64,000 bases of DNA, taken from contig DLMH01000081.1 in the NCBI GenBank assembly GCA_002478115.1, positions 46,386 through 110,385 on the forward strand, given 5' to 3'. This document shows positions 1-10,031 of this stretch, in pieces. Made by a program: the position numbers and the translations under genes. This stretch comes from Candidatus Acidiferrum typicum (lineage in GTDB: Bacteria > Acidobacteriota > Terriglobia > Acidiferrales > UBA7541). Every line of letters begins with the position of its first letter. Within the stretch, counting starts at the first letter, position 1. Under the pieces are notes generated by a model. The model worked only from the letters and a program-made list of their open reading frames with translations, searched no databases and was not told where the DNA came from.

Positions 1-20
1 CAAGCCTCTAGCCTGTAGAT

Positions 21-55
21 TGGGGAGGTCCCCGAGGAGTCGGGGACCTCGCCCA
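21..55. repeat. Long inverted repeat (hairpin) before the first gene
   Basis: Positions 25-35 pair perfectly with 40-50 (11 bp, 4-nt loop). The stem extends by four more pairs (21-24 with 52-55) across one bulged base. It may be the terminator of a gene lying left of the window or a 5' leader hairpin of the following gene. No T-run follows on the plus strand, so a classical terminator is not supported. Confidence 0.6.
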
Positions 56-107
56 ATAGCGAATGGGAAAAGCACGAATCCAACAGGGTGAAGTTAAGGA
101 GGAAGTT

Positions 108-353
108 GTGCAAGTGATGCAGGAAGGGCAGACCATCAAGCACGGGATATACGGCCTGGGCATTGTCACAGCCTCGGATCCGGAACGCACGGCCATAGAT
201 TTTGATGACCATGGGCCGAAACTTTTTGTGACCAGCATCTTCACGGCTGAAATCATCGGCGAAGCGCCCGCCACCCCGCCCAAGACGAAGCGCCGGCGTA
301 AGGCTTCCACGGCAGCGAAAGCCAGCAAGAAAGCCGCGGCAGCCGCGAAGTAA
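108..353 (+). CDS. Small Tudor/SH3-like protein with a lysine/alanine-rich tail
   Basis: About 81 residues from the GTG at 108. An AAGGAGG at 96-102 sits 5 nt before this GTG, whereas the ATG at 63 has no ribosome-binding site, so I prefer 108. The N-terminal part (KHGIYGLGIVT, then AIDFDDHGPKLFV) resembles the small beta-barrel seen at the C-terminus of UvrD/PcrA helicases and in CarD-like proteins ('H..FG.G.V ... V.F...G.K'). The last 30 residues are almost only Lys, Arg, Ala, Pro and Ser, like histone-type nucleic-acid-binding tails. A role in DNA or RNA binding is inference. No operon partner is visible: the next gene, lipA, is convergent. Confidence 0.65.
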   Translation: MQVMQEGQTIKHGIYGLGIVTASDPERTAIDFDDHGPKLFVTSIFTAEIIGEAPATPPKTKRRRKASTAAKASKKAAAAAK

Positions 354-622
354 AGCAAGAAAGTCCCGCCTGAAGTAACCCCGAAAGATGCGCCAGAAAT
401 GGCGCAGGGGTGTGTCCGGATGATTCCCGAAACTTGTCGACGGAATCGTCGAATTCGTTGCCATCTTCGTCTCGCATTGAAGTGGCCAAAAGCCGCGTTA
501 CGGAGTTGCCATTTCCTCGATGAGTGATGCGAAGCGCTCAATCGTATTGCTGGTTTTATTCTGGAGGCCGGTAATCGGCATCATTTTTCGCGGCAGTCAG
601 AGGTTGCAAGTCGAGGCGAGTA

Positions 623-1543
623 TTACCGGATAGCGGATTCGGCCTGATCGAAGGCGTGGTAGGACGAACGCACGAGGGGGCCAGATTCGACGTGCTTGAA
701 ACCCATTTGTTCGCCGAGACGCTTGTATTCGGCGAATTCGCTGGGATGGACAAAACGGATGACTGGGAGATGCTCGCGCGTAGGCTGAAGGTATTGTCCC
801 AGGGTGAGGATGTTCGTGCCCTGGGCGGCCAGATCGCGCATCGTTTCCAGGACCTCTTCTTTCTGCTCACCTAATCCAAGCATCATGCCCGTTTTCGTAG
901 GCACGCCGGGATGAGTTTGTTTCGCACGGCGCAGTAACTCCAGAGAGCGCTCATAGAGGGCACCCTTGCGCACCTGACGATACAGGCGCGGCACAGTCTC
1001 CGTGTTGTGGTTGAGGATGTCCGGCTTCACGGCAAGGACGGCGTCGAGGGCGTTCCAGTCGCCGCGAAAATCGGGGATGAGGACTTCGACCTTGCAGCCG
1101 GGGACGCGGTTGCGAATTTCCTGAATGGTGCGGGCGAAGATGTGAGCACCGCCGTCGGGCTGATCGTCGCGATTGACACTGGTGACGACGGCATAGCGGA
1201 GGCCCATGTGCGCGACAGCTTCGGCGACACGCAACGGCTCATCCTCATCAGGCGGGCCGGCGGGTTTACCGGAAGGCACGGCGCAGAAGCCACAGGCGCG
1301 CGTACAGATGTCGCCGAGAATCATGAAGGTGGCGGTGCCATGTTCCCAGCATTCGCCCATGTTGGGGCAGCGGGCAGATTCGCAGACGGTGTGAAGATCG
1401 AGAGTGCGCATGACACGCTTGAGGTTGTGGTAGCGATCGCCGCCAAAGAACTTCACGCGCAGCCAGTCTGGCCGCGGATGAGCGTCAGGATTCAGCGGGA
1501 GCGACGGTGTGCTGTTGGGGATGATGTTAAAGGGCGAAGCCAT
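623..1543 (-). CDS. lipA: Lipoyl synthase
   Basis: A 306-residue radical-SAM enzyme that inserts two sulfurs into octanoyl chains on lipoyl carrier domains (pyruvate and 2-oxoglutarate dehydrogenases, glycine cleavage H protein). The auxiliary cluster cysteines are Cys54, Cys59 and Cys65 in [12 protein letters not shown]. The radical-SAM CX3CX2C is Cys80, Cys84 and Cys87. The family-diagnostic RSSYHA lies at 292-297. Length and all motifs are normal, so the enzyme should be intact. The usual partner lipB is not beside it; the next gene upstream, 77 bp away on the same strand, encodes an L13e-like small protein. Confidence 0.97.
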   Translation of the reverse strand: MASPFNIIPNSTPSLPLNPDAHPRPDWLRVKFFGGDRYHNLKRVMRTLDLHTVCESARCPNMGECWEHGTATFMILGDICTRACGFCAVPSGKPAGPPDEDEPLRVAEAVAHMGLRYAVVTSVNRDDQPDGGAHIFARTIQEIRNRVPGCKVEVLIPDFRGDWNALDAVLAVKPDILNHNTETVPRLYRQVRKGALYERSLELLRRAKQTHPGVPTKTGMMLGLGEQKEEVLETMRDLAAQGTNILTLGQYLQPTREHLPVIRFVHPSEFAEYKRLGEQMGFKHVESGPLVRSSYHAFDQAESAIR

Positions 1544-1620
1544 AATTCCCAGCGATTCTGGACAAACCCATTTTACGCAGGAAAGCGAGGTTCGACAAAC
1601 AAGGCCAGGAATGGCCGGGA

Positions 1621-1896
1621 TTACACCGGCTGGCGAGAAGAACGGACGAAATCGCGGAGTACGGTGACGTTGGGGCCGTAGGCGCCGATGCGGCCGGCGT
1701 CCACGGGAAGGCCGAGGCGCTCGGCGAGTTCGAGATCGACACCGGCATCATCGAGTTCGGAGAGGCTGAAACCTGCCGCGGGCTGCACGCGATTGAGCCC
1801 CGTGGGATAGACGGGACGCGGCGGGCGATGGCGCTGCCAAGGACGGCGCGCGAGCTCGTAGAATTGCTTCCAGTCACGTTTGTGCCACGTATTCAT
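1621..1896 (-). CDS. L13e-like small basic protein
   Basis: 91 residues from the ATG at 1896, which is preceded by an AGGGTG-like site. A longer frame reaches 2028, but its first 44 residues look like non-coding translation. Residues from about 39 ([11 protein letters not shown], then [17 protein letters not shown], then NVTVLRDF) match the pattern of ribosomal protein L13e from archaea and eukaryotes (GFTLEEL..AG....A..LGI.VD.RR...NV..LK). L13e is not a standard bacterial ribosomal protein. The N-terminus ([23 protein letters not shown]) is basic and aromatic. Whether it binds ribosomes or RNA is unknown. It is co-directional with lipA. Confidence 0.65.
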   Translation of the reverse strand: MNTWHKRDWKQFYELARRPWQRHRPPRPVYPTGLNRVQPAAGFSLSELDDAGVDLELAERLGLPVDAGRIGAYGPNVTVLRDFVRSSRQPV

Positions 1897-2367
1897 TTTC
1901 ACCCTTAGACCCAGTGCCCTTCGTTGGATGCGAACAATAGCAGGAAGGTTCGCTCCTCCTCTGAACGGCCACAGAAACAATCCTTGCGCGAAAAACAAAG
2001 CGCAAGTCGTTCTTCTCATATACTCCAAGCAAACGGGAGCGTAAGAAAATCTTCGCCTGGTGTATCAAACACGTAACCCCGCGCGAAGTTTCGGCCACAG
2101 AATTTGAGCGCTGAGCACTGCACCGAAACACAGAACCGGCCGGGAAGGACCTCGTAGAGAGCGGCCGCCAGTTCGACCGCGGCGATAGTACATTGTAAAA
2201 ATGGAGATGGCCAGAATAAAGTAGCGAAGCTGTGAATAACGGAGACGGAGCGGGCGGGAAGGAGTGCAGGCGCGATCCCGGCAAGAATCCGGAGAAAACG
2301 CGACAAAAGCAAAAGGCGATTCGGACGCAGGTCTGCGCCCGAAGCGCTCAACGAAGAGTAGGAGAAA
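1897..2367. other. Intergenic, no gene seen
   Basis: About 470 bp between the L13e-like gene and the RNA-binding protein gene. Open frames here have no ribosome-binding sites or recognisable domains. It presumably carries the promoter of the L13e-like/lipA pair and the 3' end of the RRM gene transcript, but I see no clear signal. Confidence 0.5.
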
Positions 2368-2751
2368 CTACCAGCGGTTGCCGCGGTCTCCGCGATCCCC
2401 ACCCCGGCCACCGCCCCGGCCGCCGCGATCGCCGCCCCGGCCGCCACCACCACCACCACCACCGCCATAGCCGCCACGCCCACCACCGCCACCGGAGCGC
2501 TCCGTCTGCGGACGCGCTTCGTTGACGACAAGGTTCCGGCCCCCGAAGTTCTGACCGTTCAGGCTCGTCACGGCGCGGTCGGCGTCTTCATCGTTGGCGA
2601 TCTCGATGAAGGCGAAACCACGCGACTGTCCCGTGAAGCGATCCCGAATCAGGCTGATCGCGGAGGGATTCACTCCAACTTGACCAAACCATTCCTGCAA
2701 CTGCTCTTCCGAAGCGTTGAACGGAAGATTACCCACATAAAGCTTCTTCAC
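2368..2751 (-). CDS. RRM-domain RNA-binding protein with glycine-rich tail
   Basis: 127 residues. Residues 2-80 form a single RNA-recognition motif with RNP2 (LYVGNL, 4-9) and RNP1 (RGFAFIEI, 44-51). From residue 87 the tail is almost pure Gly/Arg/Asp with RGG and RGGD repeats. This is the layout of cyanobacterial Rbp and acidobacterial cold-inducible RNA-binding proteins, which bind mRNA and may act as RNA chaperones. The GC-rich repeats of the tail create spurious His/Pro-rich frames on the other strand at 2232-2525. It appears monocistronic. Confidence 0.93.
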   Translation of the reverse strand: MKKLYVGNLPFNASEEQLQEWFGQVGVNPSAISLIRDRFTGQSRGFAFIEIANDEDADRAVTSLNGQNFGGRNLVVNEARPQTERSGGGGGRGGYGGGGGGGGGRGGDRGGRGGGRGGDRGDRGNRW

Positions 2752-3030
2752 CAGCGGACTCCTTCTGCCCGGAACCTAGCCACGATTGCGGAGCGCACCG
2801 AAGAATCAAAACCGCCGACGAGGCAGACCGGAGGGCGTGCCGCAGGGGGCGGGAGGGACACTTCAGTGGTCCCGTGCATGGTCTCGAAAAATGACTTTTT
2901 TTGCAACTATAAATCGTTGGAAGGGGGATGCCGGGGGGTACTAGGTCTGGACTTGGCACCAAAATGGCACAGGGATAGCAACCGACGCGAAGGGAGCCGT
3001 CAAAACTGTGAAAACAGCGCACGGGAGTTT

Positions 3031-4245
3031 CTAAGTGCGATAGGAAGCGTTGATGCGCACGTATTCGGCAGTGAAATCGCAGGTCCAGAAACGCGTGGAC
3101 TCGCGCCCTGCGTGGAGATCGACGACCACCTGAACTTGTTTTTCCAGCAGGCGGTTGCTGGCGGCGCGCTCGTTGAAATCAAGCGGCTGGCCGCGGCGCA
3201 GCACCGGTATTCCCGCCAGGTGGATGTCCACGCGGTGGGGATCGAACTTGACGCCGGAGCGCCCTGCCGCAGCAAAGATGCGGCCCCAGTTCGGATCGCC
3301 GCCAGCAAACGCGGTCTTGACCAGCGGCGAGGTCGCGATGGTCTGAGCAATGCGGCGCGCGTCGGCCTCTGATTTGGCGCGACGCACTTCGATTTCGATA
3401 ACGCGCTGCGCTCCTTCGCCGTCGGCAACGATCTGCAAAGCCAGCGAGTGGCAGACTTCTTCGAGCGCTTTGGCAAAGGCTCGATGCGCTGAGGTTCCCG
3501 CTTTGATGGCAGGTGCACCGGCCTGGCCGTTGGCCAGAACCAGCAGCGTGTCGTTGGTGGAGGTATCGCCGTCGATGCTGATGCAGTTAAAGGTTCGCGC
3601 GGCAACGTCACGCAGGGTTTTCTGGAGGAGTGAGGGGGAGATGGCGGCGTCTGTGGCGACAAACGCAAGGGTGGTGGCGAGATTTGGATGGATCATCCCG
3701 GCACCTTTAGCGCAGCCAACGAGATGAATGCGCTTGCCCGCCATCTTAAAGAACGTCGTGGCTGTCTTGGGGCGCGTGTCCGTGGTGCAGATAGCGAGAG
3801 AGAACTCGGCAAAGGAGCGAGCGGACGGCCGGCGATTCCGGGTGATGCCTGTGAGGGCGCGGAGAATTTTCTCGAGCGGCAACGGCACGCCGATGACGCC
3901 GGTGGAACAGACCAGAACTTCGTGGGGATGGCAACCTAGGCGCCGCGCCGTTTCTTCCACGGTTTCCAACGAGGCGGCACGGCCTGCGGGACCCGTGGCG
4001 CAATTTGCGTTGCCGGCATTGACGATGACGGCCCGCATGCGGCCCCTGGACGCGCGCAAATTTTCTTTCGAGACCACAACCGGCGGTGCAACGACGAGGT
4101 TCTGCGTGAAGACGGCGGCGGCCGAAGCCGGAACGTCACTGGAGAGCAGCGCCAGATCCAGCGCGCCAGTCTTCTTCAGGCCACATGCCGTGGCCGAGAA
4201 ACGGAATCCGCGAGGGAGAGCGGCTTCGGAGAGGGCGTACTTCAT
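3031..4245 (-). CDS. argJ: Bifunctional glutamate N-acetyltransferase / ornithine acetyltransferase
   Basis: 404 residues. ArgJ transfers the acetyl group from N-acetylornithine to glutamate, closing the acetyl cycle of arginine synthesis. It is an N-terminal-nucleophile protein that cleaves itself before a threonine. That site is visible as [14 protein letters not shown] (180-193), with Thr191 as the expected nucleophile in the usual KGSGMI.PN.ATML context. The C-terminal GDPNWGRI motif is present. It is the last gene of the arg operon, about 100 bp after argH. Having argJ fits with the absence of argE here. Whether it also accepts acetyl-CoA cannot be told from sequence. Confidence 0.95.
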   Translation of the reverse strand: MKYALSEAALPRGFRFSATACGLKKTGALDLALLSSDVPASAAAVFTQNLVVAPPVVVSKENLRASRGRMRAVIVNAGNANCATGPAGRAASLETVEETARRLGCHPHEVLVCSTGVIGVPLPLEKILRALTGITRNRRPSARSFAEFSLAICTTDTRPKTATTFFKMAGKRIHLVGCAKGAGMIHPNLATTLAFVATDAAISPSLLQKTLRDVAARTFNCISIDGDTSTNDTLLVLANGQAGAPAIKAGTSAHRAFAKALEEVCHSLALQIVADGEGAQRVIEIEVRRAKSEADARRIAQTIATSPLVKTAFAGGDPNWGRIFAAAGRSGVKFDPHRVDIHLAGIPVLRRGQPLDFNERAASNRLLEKQVQVVVDLHAGRESTRFWTCDFTAEYVRINASYRT

Positions 4246-4347
4246 GGGATGAGTGTCCGTGAGGCGGGTGTGACGCTCACGGAAGCAACCTCCGATCCTC
4301 CGCGCGGTGCGATGCGGCTTCGAAAATACTGAATGCAGAAGTGAGGC

Positions 4348-5757
4348 TCATGGCTTGTTCTCCAGTGATTTGAGTTTTTGTTCGAGCTGCGAAATCGCGG
4401 CGCGGACCGAATCTTCGGAAGTGCCTCCGGGAACGTTTTTGGACTGGAGGGCTGCGGCAAGTTGCAACGCGTTGGCGACGTCGGTGTCAAACGCCGGTGA
4501 AATCCGCCGGAAGTCCTCCAGCGATAATTGCGTCCAGGGTTTTGCCTGACGCTCCGCTTCCCGCAGGAGATTTCCGACCAGATCGTGGGCCTGGCGGAAG
4601 GGAACACCCTTTTTGACGAGGTAGTCGGTGGCTTCGGTAGCAAGAAGAACGGGATTCGCGGAGGCCGCGGCCAGCTTGCCTTCGTTGAAGCGCATTGCAG
4701 AAACAGCCCCCGCGGCAACATGGACCATCGAGGCAAGCTGGTCGTGAGCGGAGAAGAGGGCTTCCTTGTCCTCCTGGAGGTCACGCTGGTAACTGGAAGG
4801 CAGGCCTTTCAGCGTCGTGAAAAGGCTGAAAAGAGCGCCAGTGACGCGCCCAGTCTTGCCGCGCAGAAGTTCCCAGGCATCGGGATTTTTCTTTTGCGGC
4901 ATCAGGCTGCTGCCGGTGGAATATTCATCCGGGAGAATGGCGTAGGAAAATTCCTGCGAGGCGAATAGAACGAAATCTTCGGCGAGGCGCGAGAGGTGCG
5001 TGGCAATACCGGCGAGGGCAAACAAATAATCAAGCGCGAAATCGCGATCGCTGACAGCATCAAGGCTGTTGGCGGTGATGCGGGAGAAGCCAAGTTCGCG
5101 CGCGATGGCTTCGCGATCGATGGCAAAAGAACATCCCGCAAGGGCGCCGGATCCCATGGGGCAGACGTCGGCGCTGGCGGCGGCGTTGTGCAGGCGGTTG
5201 AGGTCGCGCGCAAAGGCCTCCGCGTGAGCCATCAGGAAATGAGACAAGAGTATGGGCTGGGCATGCTGGAGATGGGTCATGCCGGCCATAGGAACTTTGA
5301 GGTGGGCTTTGGCTTGATCCAGGAAAGCGCGGATCAGGACGATCACGCCCGAGCGAGTTCCAGTCGCAGCATCACGGACAAAAAGGCGAAAATCAGTGGC
5401 AACGAGTTCGTTCCGGCTGCGCCCAGTGTGCAGTTTCCAGCCCAGTGGGCCGAGAAATTCAACCAGGGCCTTTTCCACGAAGTGATGGACGTCTTCGGCG
5501 GCCGAGGAGTCGAGCCAGGCGAGATCAGTCTTGGCGCGTTCCGCGATTTTGTCCAGAGCACCGAGAGTTTGGCGAACTTCCACTTCGTTGAGAATGCCGG
5601 CACGCTGCAAAGCCCTGGCCCAGGCGCGATCGACGGCAAGTTCATAGGGGAGAAGACGGCGGTCGAACGCAAAAGAGCGCTGAAAAGCGTCGAACTCTTC
5701 GTTCGGCGGGCGATCGAAGCGCCCACCCCATAGGCGATCGTCTTTGCGTTCGGTCAT
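4348..5757 (-). CDS. argH: Argininosuccinate lyase
   Basis: 469 residues from the ATG at 5757 (MTERKDDRLWGGRF, the usual start of the family). An upstream frame to 5817 adds 20 unlikely residues. ArgH splits argininosuccinate into arginine and fumarate. Visible signatures are TGRSRNE (111-117), HLQHAQP (162-168) and the fumarase/lyase signature GSSLMPQKKNPD (282-293) with the catalytic serine loop. Length is normal. It lies 168 bp downstream of argG on the same strand, within the arginine operon. Confidence 0.96.
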   Translation of the reverse strand: MTERKDDRLWGGRFDRPPNEEFDAFQRSFAFDRRLLPYELAVDRAWARALQRAGILNEVEVRQTLGALDKIAERAKTDLAWLDSSAAEDVHHFVEKALVEFLGPLGWKLHTGRSRNELVATDFRLFVRDAATGTRSGVIVLIRAFLDQAKAHLKVPMAGMTHLQHAQPILLSHFLMAHAEAFARDLNRLHNAAASADVCPMGSGALAGCSFAIDREAIARELGFSRITANSLDAVSDRDFALDYLFALAGIATHLSRLAEDFVLFASQEFSYAILPDEYSTGSSLMPQKKNPDAWELLRGKTGRVTGALFSLFTTLKGLPSSYQRDLQEDKEALFSAHDQLASMVHVAAGAVSAMRFNEGKLAAASANPVLLATEATDYLVKKGVPFRQAHDLVGNLLREAERQAKPWTQLSLEDFRRISPAFDTDVANALQLAAALQSKNVPGGTSEDSVRAAISQLEQKLKSLENKP

Positions 5758-5925
5758 AGGAATCCCAGGCCGTGTGTGAGCTGCAACACCCAGAAGAAGG
5801 CCCCAAATCTTGCACATCGCTCAGCGGAGGCAACGTGCACCACTACCTATATCAAATACCGCAATGGAATGGGGCGCGGCCGTCAGAAACTCTCCCAAGA
5901 CGGAGCCGCGCCCCGGCGAAAATTC

Positions 5926-7173
5926 TCAAGAATACTGGCCTTCGGCTTTAGCCATGGGACGAACTGTAACCGGCAAAGCGAAAAGATTGATGAAGCCCTC
6001 GGCGTCCTTGGGGTTGTAACGGCCCATGGAAAAACTGGCGAGGTCGGAGCGGTACAGAGAGAAAGGCGAGAGACGCTTGGTGACATTGAGCGTGCCCTTC
6101 CAGAGTTTCAGGCCGACCGAGCCGGTGACGCGCTGCTGCGCAACATTGAAGAAGCCATCGAGAGATTCACGCAGCGGCGAAAACCACAAGCCGTAATAAA
6201 CGAGCTCGGCGTAACGCCCCGAGAGGGCCTGCTGGAAGTGGGAGGTTTCCCGGTCGAGAGTAAGCCGCTCCAGTTCGCGGTGCGCGGTAACGAGCAGCGT
6301 TCCGCCCGGGGTTTCATAGGCGCCGCGCGATTTCATTCCCACCAGACGATTCTCGACGAGATCGGTGCGGCCGACGCCATGTGTTGCGGCAATGTCGTTT
6401 AATGCATTGAGAAGCGCGACGGGCCCAAGCTTCTTGCCGTTCACCGAAACAGGCGTGCCTGCTTCAAAGCCAATCTCCACCTCTTCGGCTTTTTCCGGAG
6501 CCTGCTCTGGCGAAACAATCCACTGCCACATGGATTCACGGGGCGCATTGGCGAGATCTTCGAGATCTCCGCCCTCGTGGCTCAGGTGCCAGATATTGCG
6601 ATCGCGGCTATAAATGTTGGCGCGGCTTTGTTCCACCTGGACGTGGTGCTTTTGCGCGTAGGCAATGGCGTCCTCACGCGAGTCGATGGCCCACTCACGC
6701 CACGGGGCGATGATGGGGAGGTGCGGCGCGATGGCTTTGTAGGCCAGCTCAAAGCGGACCTGGTCATTGCCCTTGCCGGTGCAACCATGGGAGAGGCCAT
6801 CAGCGCCGAGTTGCAGGGCGAGTTCGGCCTGACGCTTGGCCAGGACGGGACGAGCCATGGAGGTGCCAAGCAGGTAGGTGTGCTCATAGACAGCACCGGC
6901 CCGGAGTGTGGGCCAGATGTAGTCGCGGACGAATTCCTCGCGCAGATCTTCGACGTAGGCGGTGGACGCGCCGGTGGTAAGCGCCTTTTTGCGGGCGGCC
7001 TCGAGATCTTCCTGTTGGCCAACGTCTCCGATCATGGCAATCACTTCACAGCCATAATTTTCGCGGAGCCACGGAATAATGATGGACGTATCCAAGCCGC
7101 CGGAATAGGCAAGAACGACTTTCTTTGGTTTGGGCGCTTGCGGTGTCACTGGGTTTTCTCCTAAGGATGCCAA
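5926..7173 (-). CDS. argG: Argininosuccinate synthase
   Basis: 415 residues. ArgG joins citrulline and aspartate at the cost of ATP to AMP and PPi. The PP-loop AYSGGLDTS is at 22-30, and the [17 protein letters not shown] region and the [12 protein letters not shown]-terminal motif are intact. The first 16 residues are a short variable extension. Its start codon lies only 6 nt beyond the argF stop, so the two are probably translated from one message. Confidence 0.96.
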   Translation of the reverse strand: MASLGENPVTPQAPKPKKVVLAYSGGLDTSIIIPWLRENYGCEVIAMIGDVGQQEDLEAARKKALTTGASTAYVEDLREEFVRDYIWPTLRAGAVYEHTYLLGTSMARPVLAKRQAELALQLGADGLSHGCTGKGNDQVRFELAYKAIAPHLPIIAPWREWAIDSREDAIAYAQKHHVQVEQSRANIYSRDRNIWHLSHEGGDLEDLANAPRESMWQWIVSPEQAPEKAEEVEIGFEAGTPVSVNGKKLGPVALLNALNDIAATHGVGRTDLVENRLVGMKSRGAYETPGGTLLVTAHRELERLTLDRETSHFQQALSGRYAELVYYGLWFSPLRESLDGFFNVAQQRVTGSVGLKLWKGTLNVTKRLSPFSLYRSDLASFSMGRYNPKDAEGFINLFALPVTVRPMAKAEGQYS

Positions 7174-7179
7174 AAGGGA

Positions 7180-8124
7180 TTAGGAATACAGCGCGTGCAG
7201 GATGGCCTTTTGCACGTACATACGGTTTTCGGACTGTTTGAGCACAATGGACGTCGGGCCGTCGAGAACTTCGTCGGTCACTTCCGCGCCGCGGTGTGCC
7301 GGAAGGCAATGCATAAAGAAGGCGCCGGGTGCGGCTTGCTCCATGAGCTTGCGATTGACCTGGTAAGCCTTGAAGACGTTGCGGCGTACCTTCTCTTCGG
7401 CCTCGAAGCCCATGCTGGTCCAGGAATCGGTGTAGACGGCTTGCGCGCCAGCGACCGCTTCCGTGGGATTGGTGAACAACTCGATGCGCGTGCGGGTTTC
7501 CTTGGCGACGCGCTTGGCGTCCGAGAGAACGTCCGGCGCGGGAGCGTAATTTGCCGGTGTGGCGATGCGGAAGTTCACGCCGAGGCGCGCGGCGAGGAAT
7601 AAGAGTGAGTGGCAGACATTGTTGCCGTCGCCGACGTAGGCGAGTTTGAAGCCTTTCAGCGAGCCGACCTTCTCTTCGAGTGTGAAATAGTCGGCGAGCG
7701 CCTGGCAGGGATGGAATTTATCGGAGAGCGCGTTGACCACGGGGATGTTGATGCTGGCCGCCATTTCCTCCAGAACACGCTGTTCGTAAACGCGGGCGAC
7801 GATGCCCTGCACCCAACACTCGAGGTTGCGGGCCACATCGGGGATGGATTCGCGCTCGCCCAGCCGCGCCTGAGTGTGATCGAGGAAGACCACATCGCCA
7901 CCCATGCTCTGGATGCCGACCTCAAACGTGACACGCGTGCGCAGGGAGGGCTTCTCAAAGATGAGAGCAATGTGCTTGCCGCGCAGCACGGAGGTGAAAC
8001 GCGACGGGCGCGCCTTGATGTCCGCGGTGCGCTGCAGAAGCTCGCGCGTGTCCGCGGGCGACCATTCGGCGCCCGTGAGGAGGTCCTTGGCGATGGATAC
8101 GGGGATCGTCAGTGATGCGGTCAT
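7180..8124 (-). CDS. argF: Ornithine carbamoyltransferase
   Basis: 314 residues. ArgF makes citrulline from ornithine and carbamoyl phosphate. The carbamoyl-phosphate loop reads EKPSLRTRVTFE (SxRTR at 60-64), the SLRTR variant found in many non-enterobacterial enzymes. FHPCQALADYFT and the ornithine-loop HCLP (272-275) are present. Length is typical. It follows argB by 27 bp and precedes argG by 6 bp. The SLRTR and HCLPAHRG motifs favour ornithine transcarbamylase over acetylornithine or succinylornithine variants. Confidence 0.95.
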   Translation of the reverse strand: MTASLTIPVSIAKDLLTGAEWSPADTRELLQRTADIKARPSRFTSVLRGKHIALIFEKPSLRTRVTFEVGIQSMGGDVVFLDHTQARLGERESIPDVARNLECWVQGIVARVYEQRVLEEMAASINIPVVNALSDKFHPCQALADYFTLEEKVGSLKGFKLAYVGDGNNVCHSLLFLAARLGVNFRIATPANYAPAPDVLSDAKRVAKETRTRIELFTNPTEAVAGAQAVYTDSWTSMGFEAEEKVRRNVFKAYQVNRKLMEQAAPGAFFMHCLPAHRGAEVTDEVLDGPTSIVLKQSENRMYVQKAILHALYS

Positions 8125-8151
8125 TCGTTATTCTCCACACGTATAAGAGTG

Positions 8152-9003
8152 TCAGACAGATGCTCCGGCCGAGTGTTCCGCGGAAGAGAAGCCGCGCAGA
8201 ACACGGGTACCGGGAACAGCGGAAAAGGCCGCGTGGCCGGAAACAGGCGAAAATAAGCCGGGGGCCAGCGCTGCCGCGGCCGAATGGCCGCCTACAATGT
8301 GAACTTCGCGAACGCCACCCTCGAGGGCGCGCTTGGCGGCCTCCAGCTTCAAGATCATGCCGCCGGAGACTACGCGCGCGTGCACGAGATGGTCGATCTG
8401 TTCGCAGGAAATGGCCGAGAGGACTTTGTCGCCGTCGAGGACGCCGGCGACATCGGTGAGGTAGACGAGATGGTCTGCTTCGATGAATTCGGCGCAGGCC
8501 GCAGCCATGTGATCGGCATTGATGTTGTAGAGTTCGCCGTCCGCGCCCAGCCCGAGGCAAGGGGCAACTGGGATTAGCTTCTCCCGCCAGAGCGATTCGA
8601 GAAAGCGCACATTGACGCTCGTCAGATAGCCCACATAGCCGAGGCTGCCCTCGATGTCGTTATGCACGAGGGGGGCGGCGGAAAAGCAGGCCGCATCCGC
8701 CGCGGAGATGCCGACGGCGGGCTGGCCTTCCGCGGAAATCGCGGCGGCGAGGCGTTTGTTGAGCAGCCCGGCAAAAACCATCACGGCGACATCGCGGGTT
8801 TCGCCATCGGTGACGCGCAGTCCGGAGACGAATTTGCTTTCGATCCCAAGACGCTTCAAGGTGGCGGTGAAGAGGCCGCCGCCGCCGTGAACAACCAGGA
8901 TTTCGTGGCCATGCCGCGCGAGCGTGGCGACGTGGCGAGAGAGTTGTTGTACGGTGGCAGCATCTTCGAGCAAAGCGCCCGCAAATTTGATGACAATTCT
9001 CAT
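8152..9003 (-). CDS. argB: Acetylglutamate kinase
   Basis: 283 residues from the ATG at 9003. This ATG overlaps the argC stop as ATGA, so the longer frame to 9093 is not the true start. ArgB phosphorylates N-acetylglutamate. Amino-acid-kinase motifs are visible: the N-terminal KFAG (in place of the common K-G-G lysine loop), VVHGGGG, YNINADHMAAACA and SGGMILKLEAA. The last 40 residues (Ala/Ser-rich) are poorly conserved. The enzyme is normally the arginine feedback point of the cyclic pathway; an N-terminal hexamer helix like that of arginine-sensitive enzymes is not evident. Confidence 0.94.
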   Translation of the reverse strand: MRIVIKFAGALLEDAATVQQLSRHVATLARHGHEILVVHGGGGLFTATLKRLGIESKFVSGLRVTDGETRDVAVMVFAGLLNKRLAAAISAEGQPAVGISAADAACFSAAPLVHNDIEGSLGYVGYLTSVNVRFLESLWREKLIPVAPCLGLGADGELYNINADHMAAACAEFIEADHLVYLTDVAGVLDGDKVLSAISCEQIDHLVHARVVSGGMILKLEAAKRALEGGVREVHIVGGHSAAAALAPGLFSPVSGHAAFSAVPGTRVLRGFSSAEHSAGASV

Positions 9004-10031
9004 AGAAGTCCGGTCTGCTCCTCTAGTCCAAGCGTGAGATTCATGTTTTGCACGGCTTGCCCGGCCGCGCCCTTCCCCAGGTTGTCCAGGCACGAAACGA
9101 TGATCAGGCGTTGCCCGTCGGTGTCCAGAACGAAGCCGATGTCGCAGAAATTTGTTTTCGTGACGTGCTGCAATTCGGGCGTGGAACCCGCGGGGGAGAT
9201 GCGCACCATGGGGCGGCCCGCGTAAAACTTCTTATAGAGTTCTTCAATAGCTTGCGGCGTGTGCGGCGCGGCCAGTGTCACGTAGATCGTGGACAGGATG
9301 CCGCGTGCAACGGGAAGCAGGTGGGTTGAAAAAACCACCTGCGATTCCGGCAGGCCGGTGTGCTCGACAATTTCCGGCGTGTGACGATGCGAGAAAAGAT
9401 TGTAAGCGCGGAAATTTTCGCCTACTTCGACGAAATGGAGATCGCGCCGCGGCTCCTTGCCCGCGCCGCTAGCGCCGGATTTACAGTCGCAGATGACGTT
9501 TTGCGTCGGCGAAACGAGGCCGGCCTGCGTCAACGGGCGCAGCGCGAGAATCACGCTGGTCGCATAGCAGCCGGGATTGGCGACGAGTTTCGCTCCCGGG
9601 ATGATGTCCGCATAAAGCTCTGGCAGGCCGTACACGGCGTCGCCCAGATGCGCTTGGTGCGGTGCGGGCAGCTTGTACCAGGAAGAGAACGTCTCCGCCG
9701 AAGAGAAGCGGAATGCACCGCTCAGATCGATCACACGCAAACCCGCATCGAGCAACTTCGGCCCAATCTCGGCCGAGACTTCGTGGGGCGTGGCGAGAAA
9801 AGCCGTGCCCGCGGAATTGGCCGTGATCGCCTCGATGGAAAGAGGCTTCAGAGGGGCCTCGCCCCAACCGCGCAACTGAGGAAAAAGCTCGGAGAGGCAC
9901 TGAGCGCCATTGGTCTCGCGAACATAAAAGGTTGGCCGGGAAACCACGGGATGACGCAGAAGAAGCGTGGCCAGCTCATAACCCGTATAGCCGGTGACAC
10001 CAATGACGGCAATGTGCCGGGGATCTCTCAT
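9000..10031 (-). CDS. argC: N-acetyl-gamma-glutamyl-phosphate reductase
   Basis: 343 residues. ArgC reduces acetylglutamyl phosphate with NADPH. The Rossmann start is IAVIGVTGYTGYEL (7-20) and the catalytic cysteine is Cys155 in ANPGCYATS. Start and stop both overlap their neighbours as ATGA (argR upstream, argB downstream), indicating translational coupling. Length is normal for the family. Confidence 0.96.
   Translation of the reverse strand: MRDPRHIAVIGVTGYTGYELATLLLRHPVVSRPTFYVRETNGAQCLSELFPQLRGWGEAPLKPLSIEAITANSAGTAFLATPHEVSAEIGPKLLDAGLRVIDLSGAFRFSSAETFSSWYKLPAPHQAHLGDAVYGLPELYADIIPGAKLVANPGCYATSVILALRPLTQAGLVSPTQNVICDCKSGASGAGKEPRRDLHFVEVGENFRAYNLFSHRHTPEIVEHTGLPESQVVFSTHLLPVARGILSTIYVTLAAPHTPQAIEELYKKFYAGRPMVRISPAGSTPELQHVTKTNFCDIGFVLDTDGQRLIIVSCLDNLGKGAAGQAVQNMNLTLGLEEQTGLL

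Noticed and set aside
2232..2525. His/Pro/Arg-rich open frames on the plus strand
   Set aside because: They are the reverse strand of the Gly/Arg-rich tail of the RRM protein gene.
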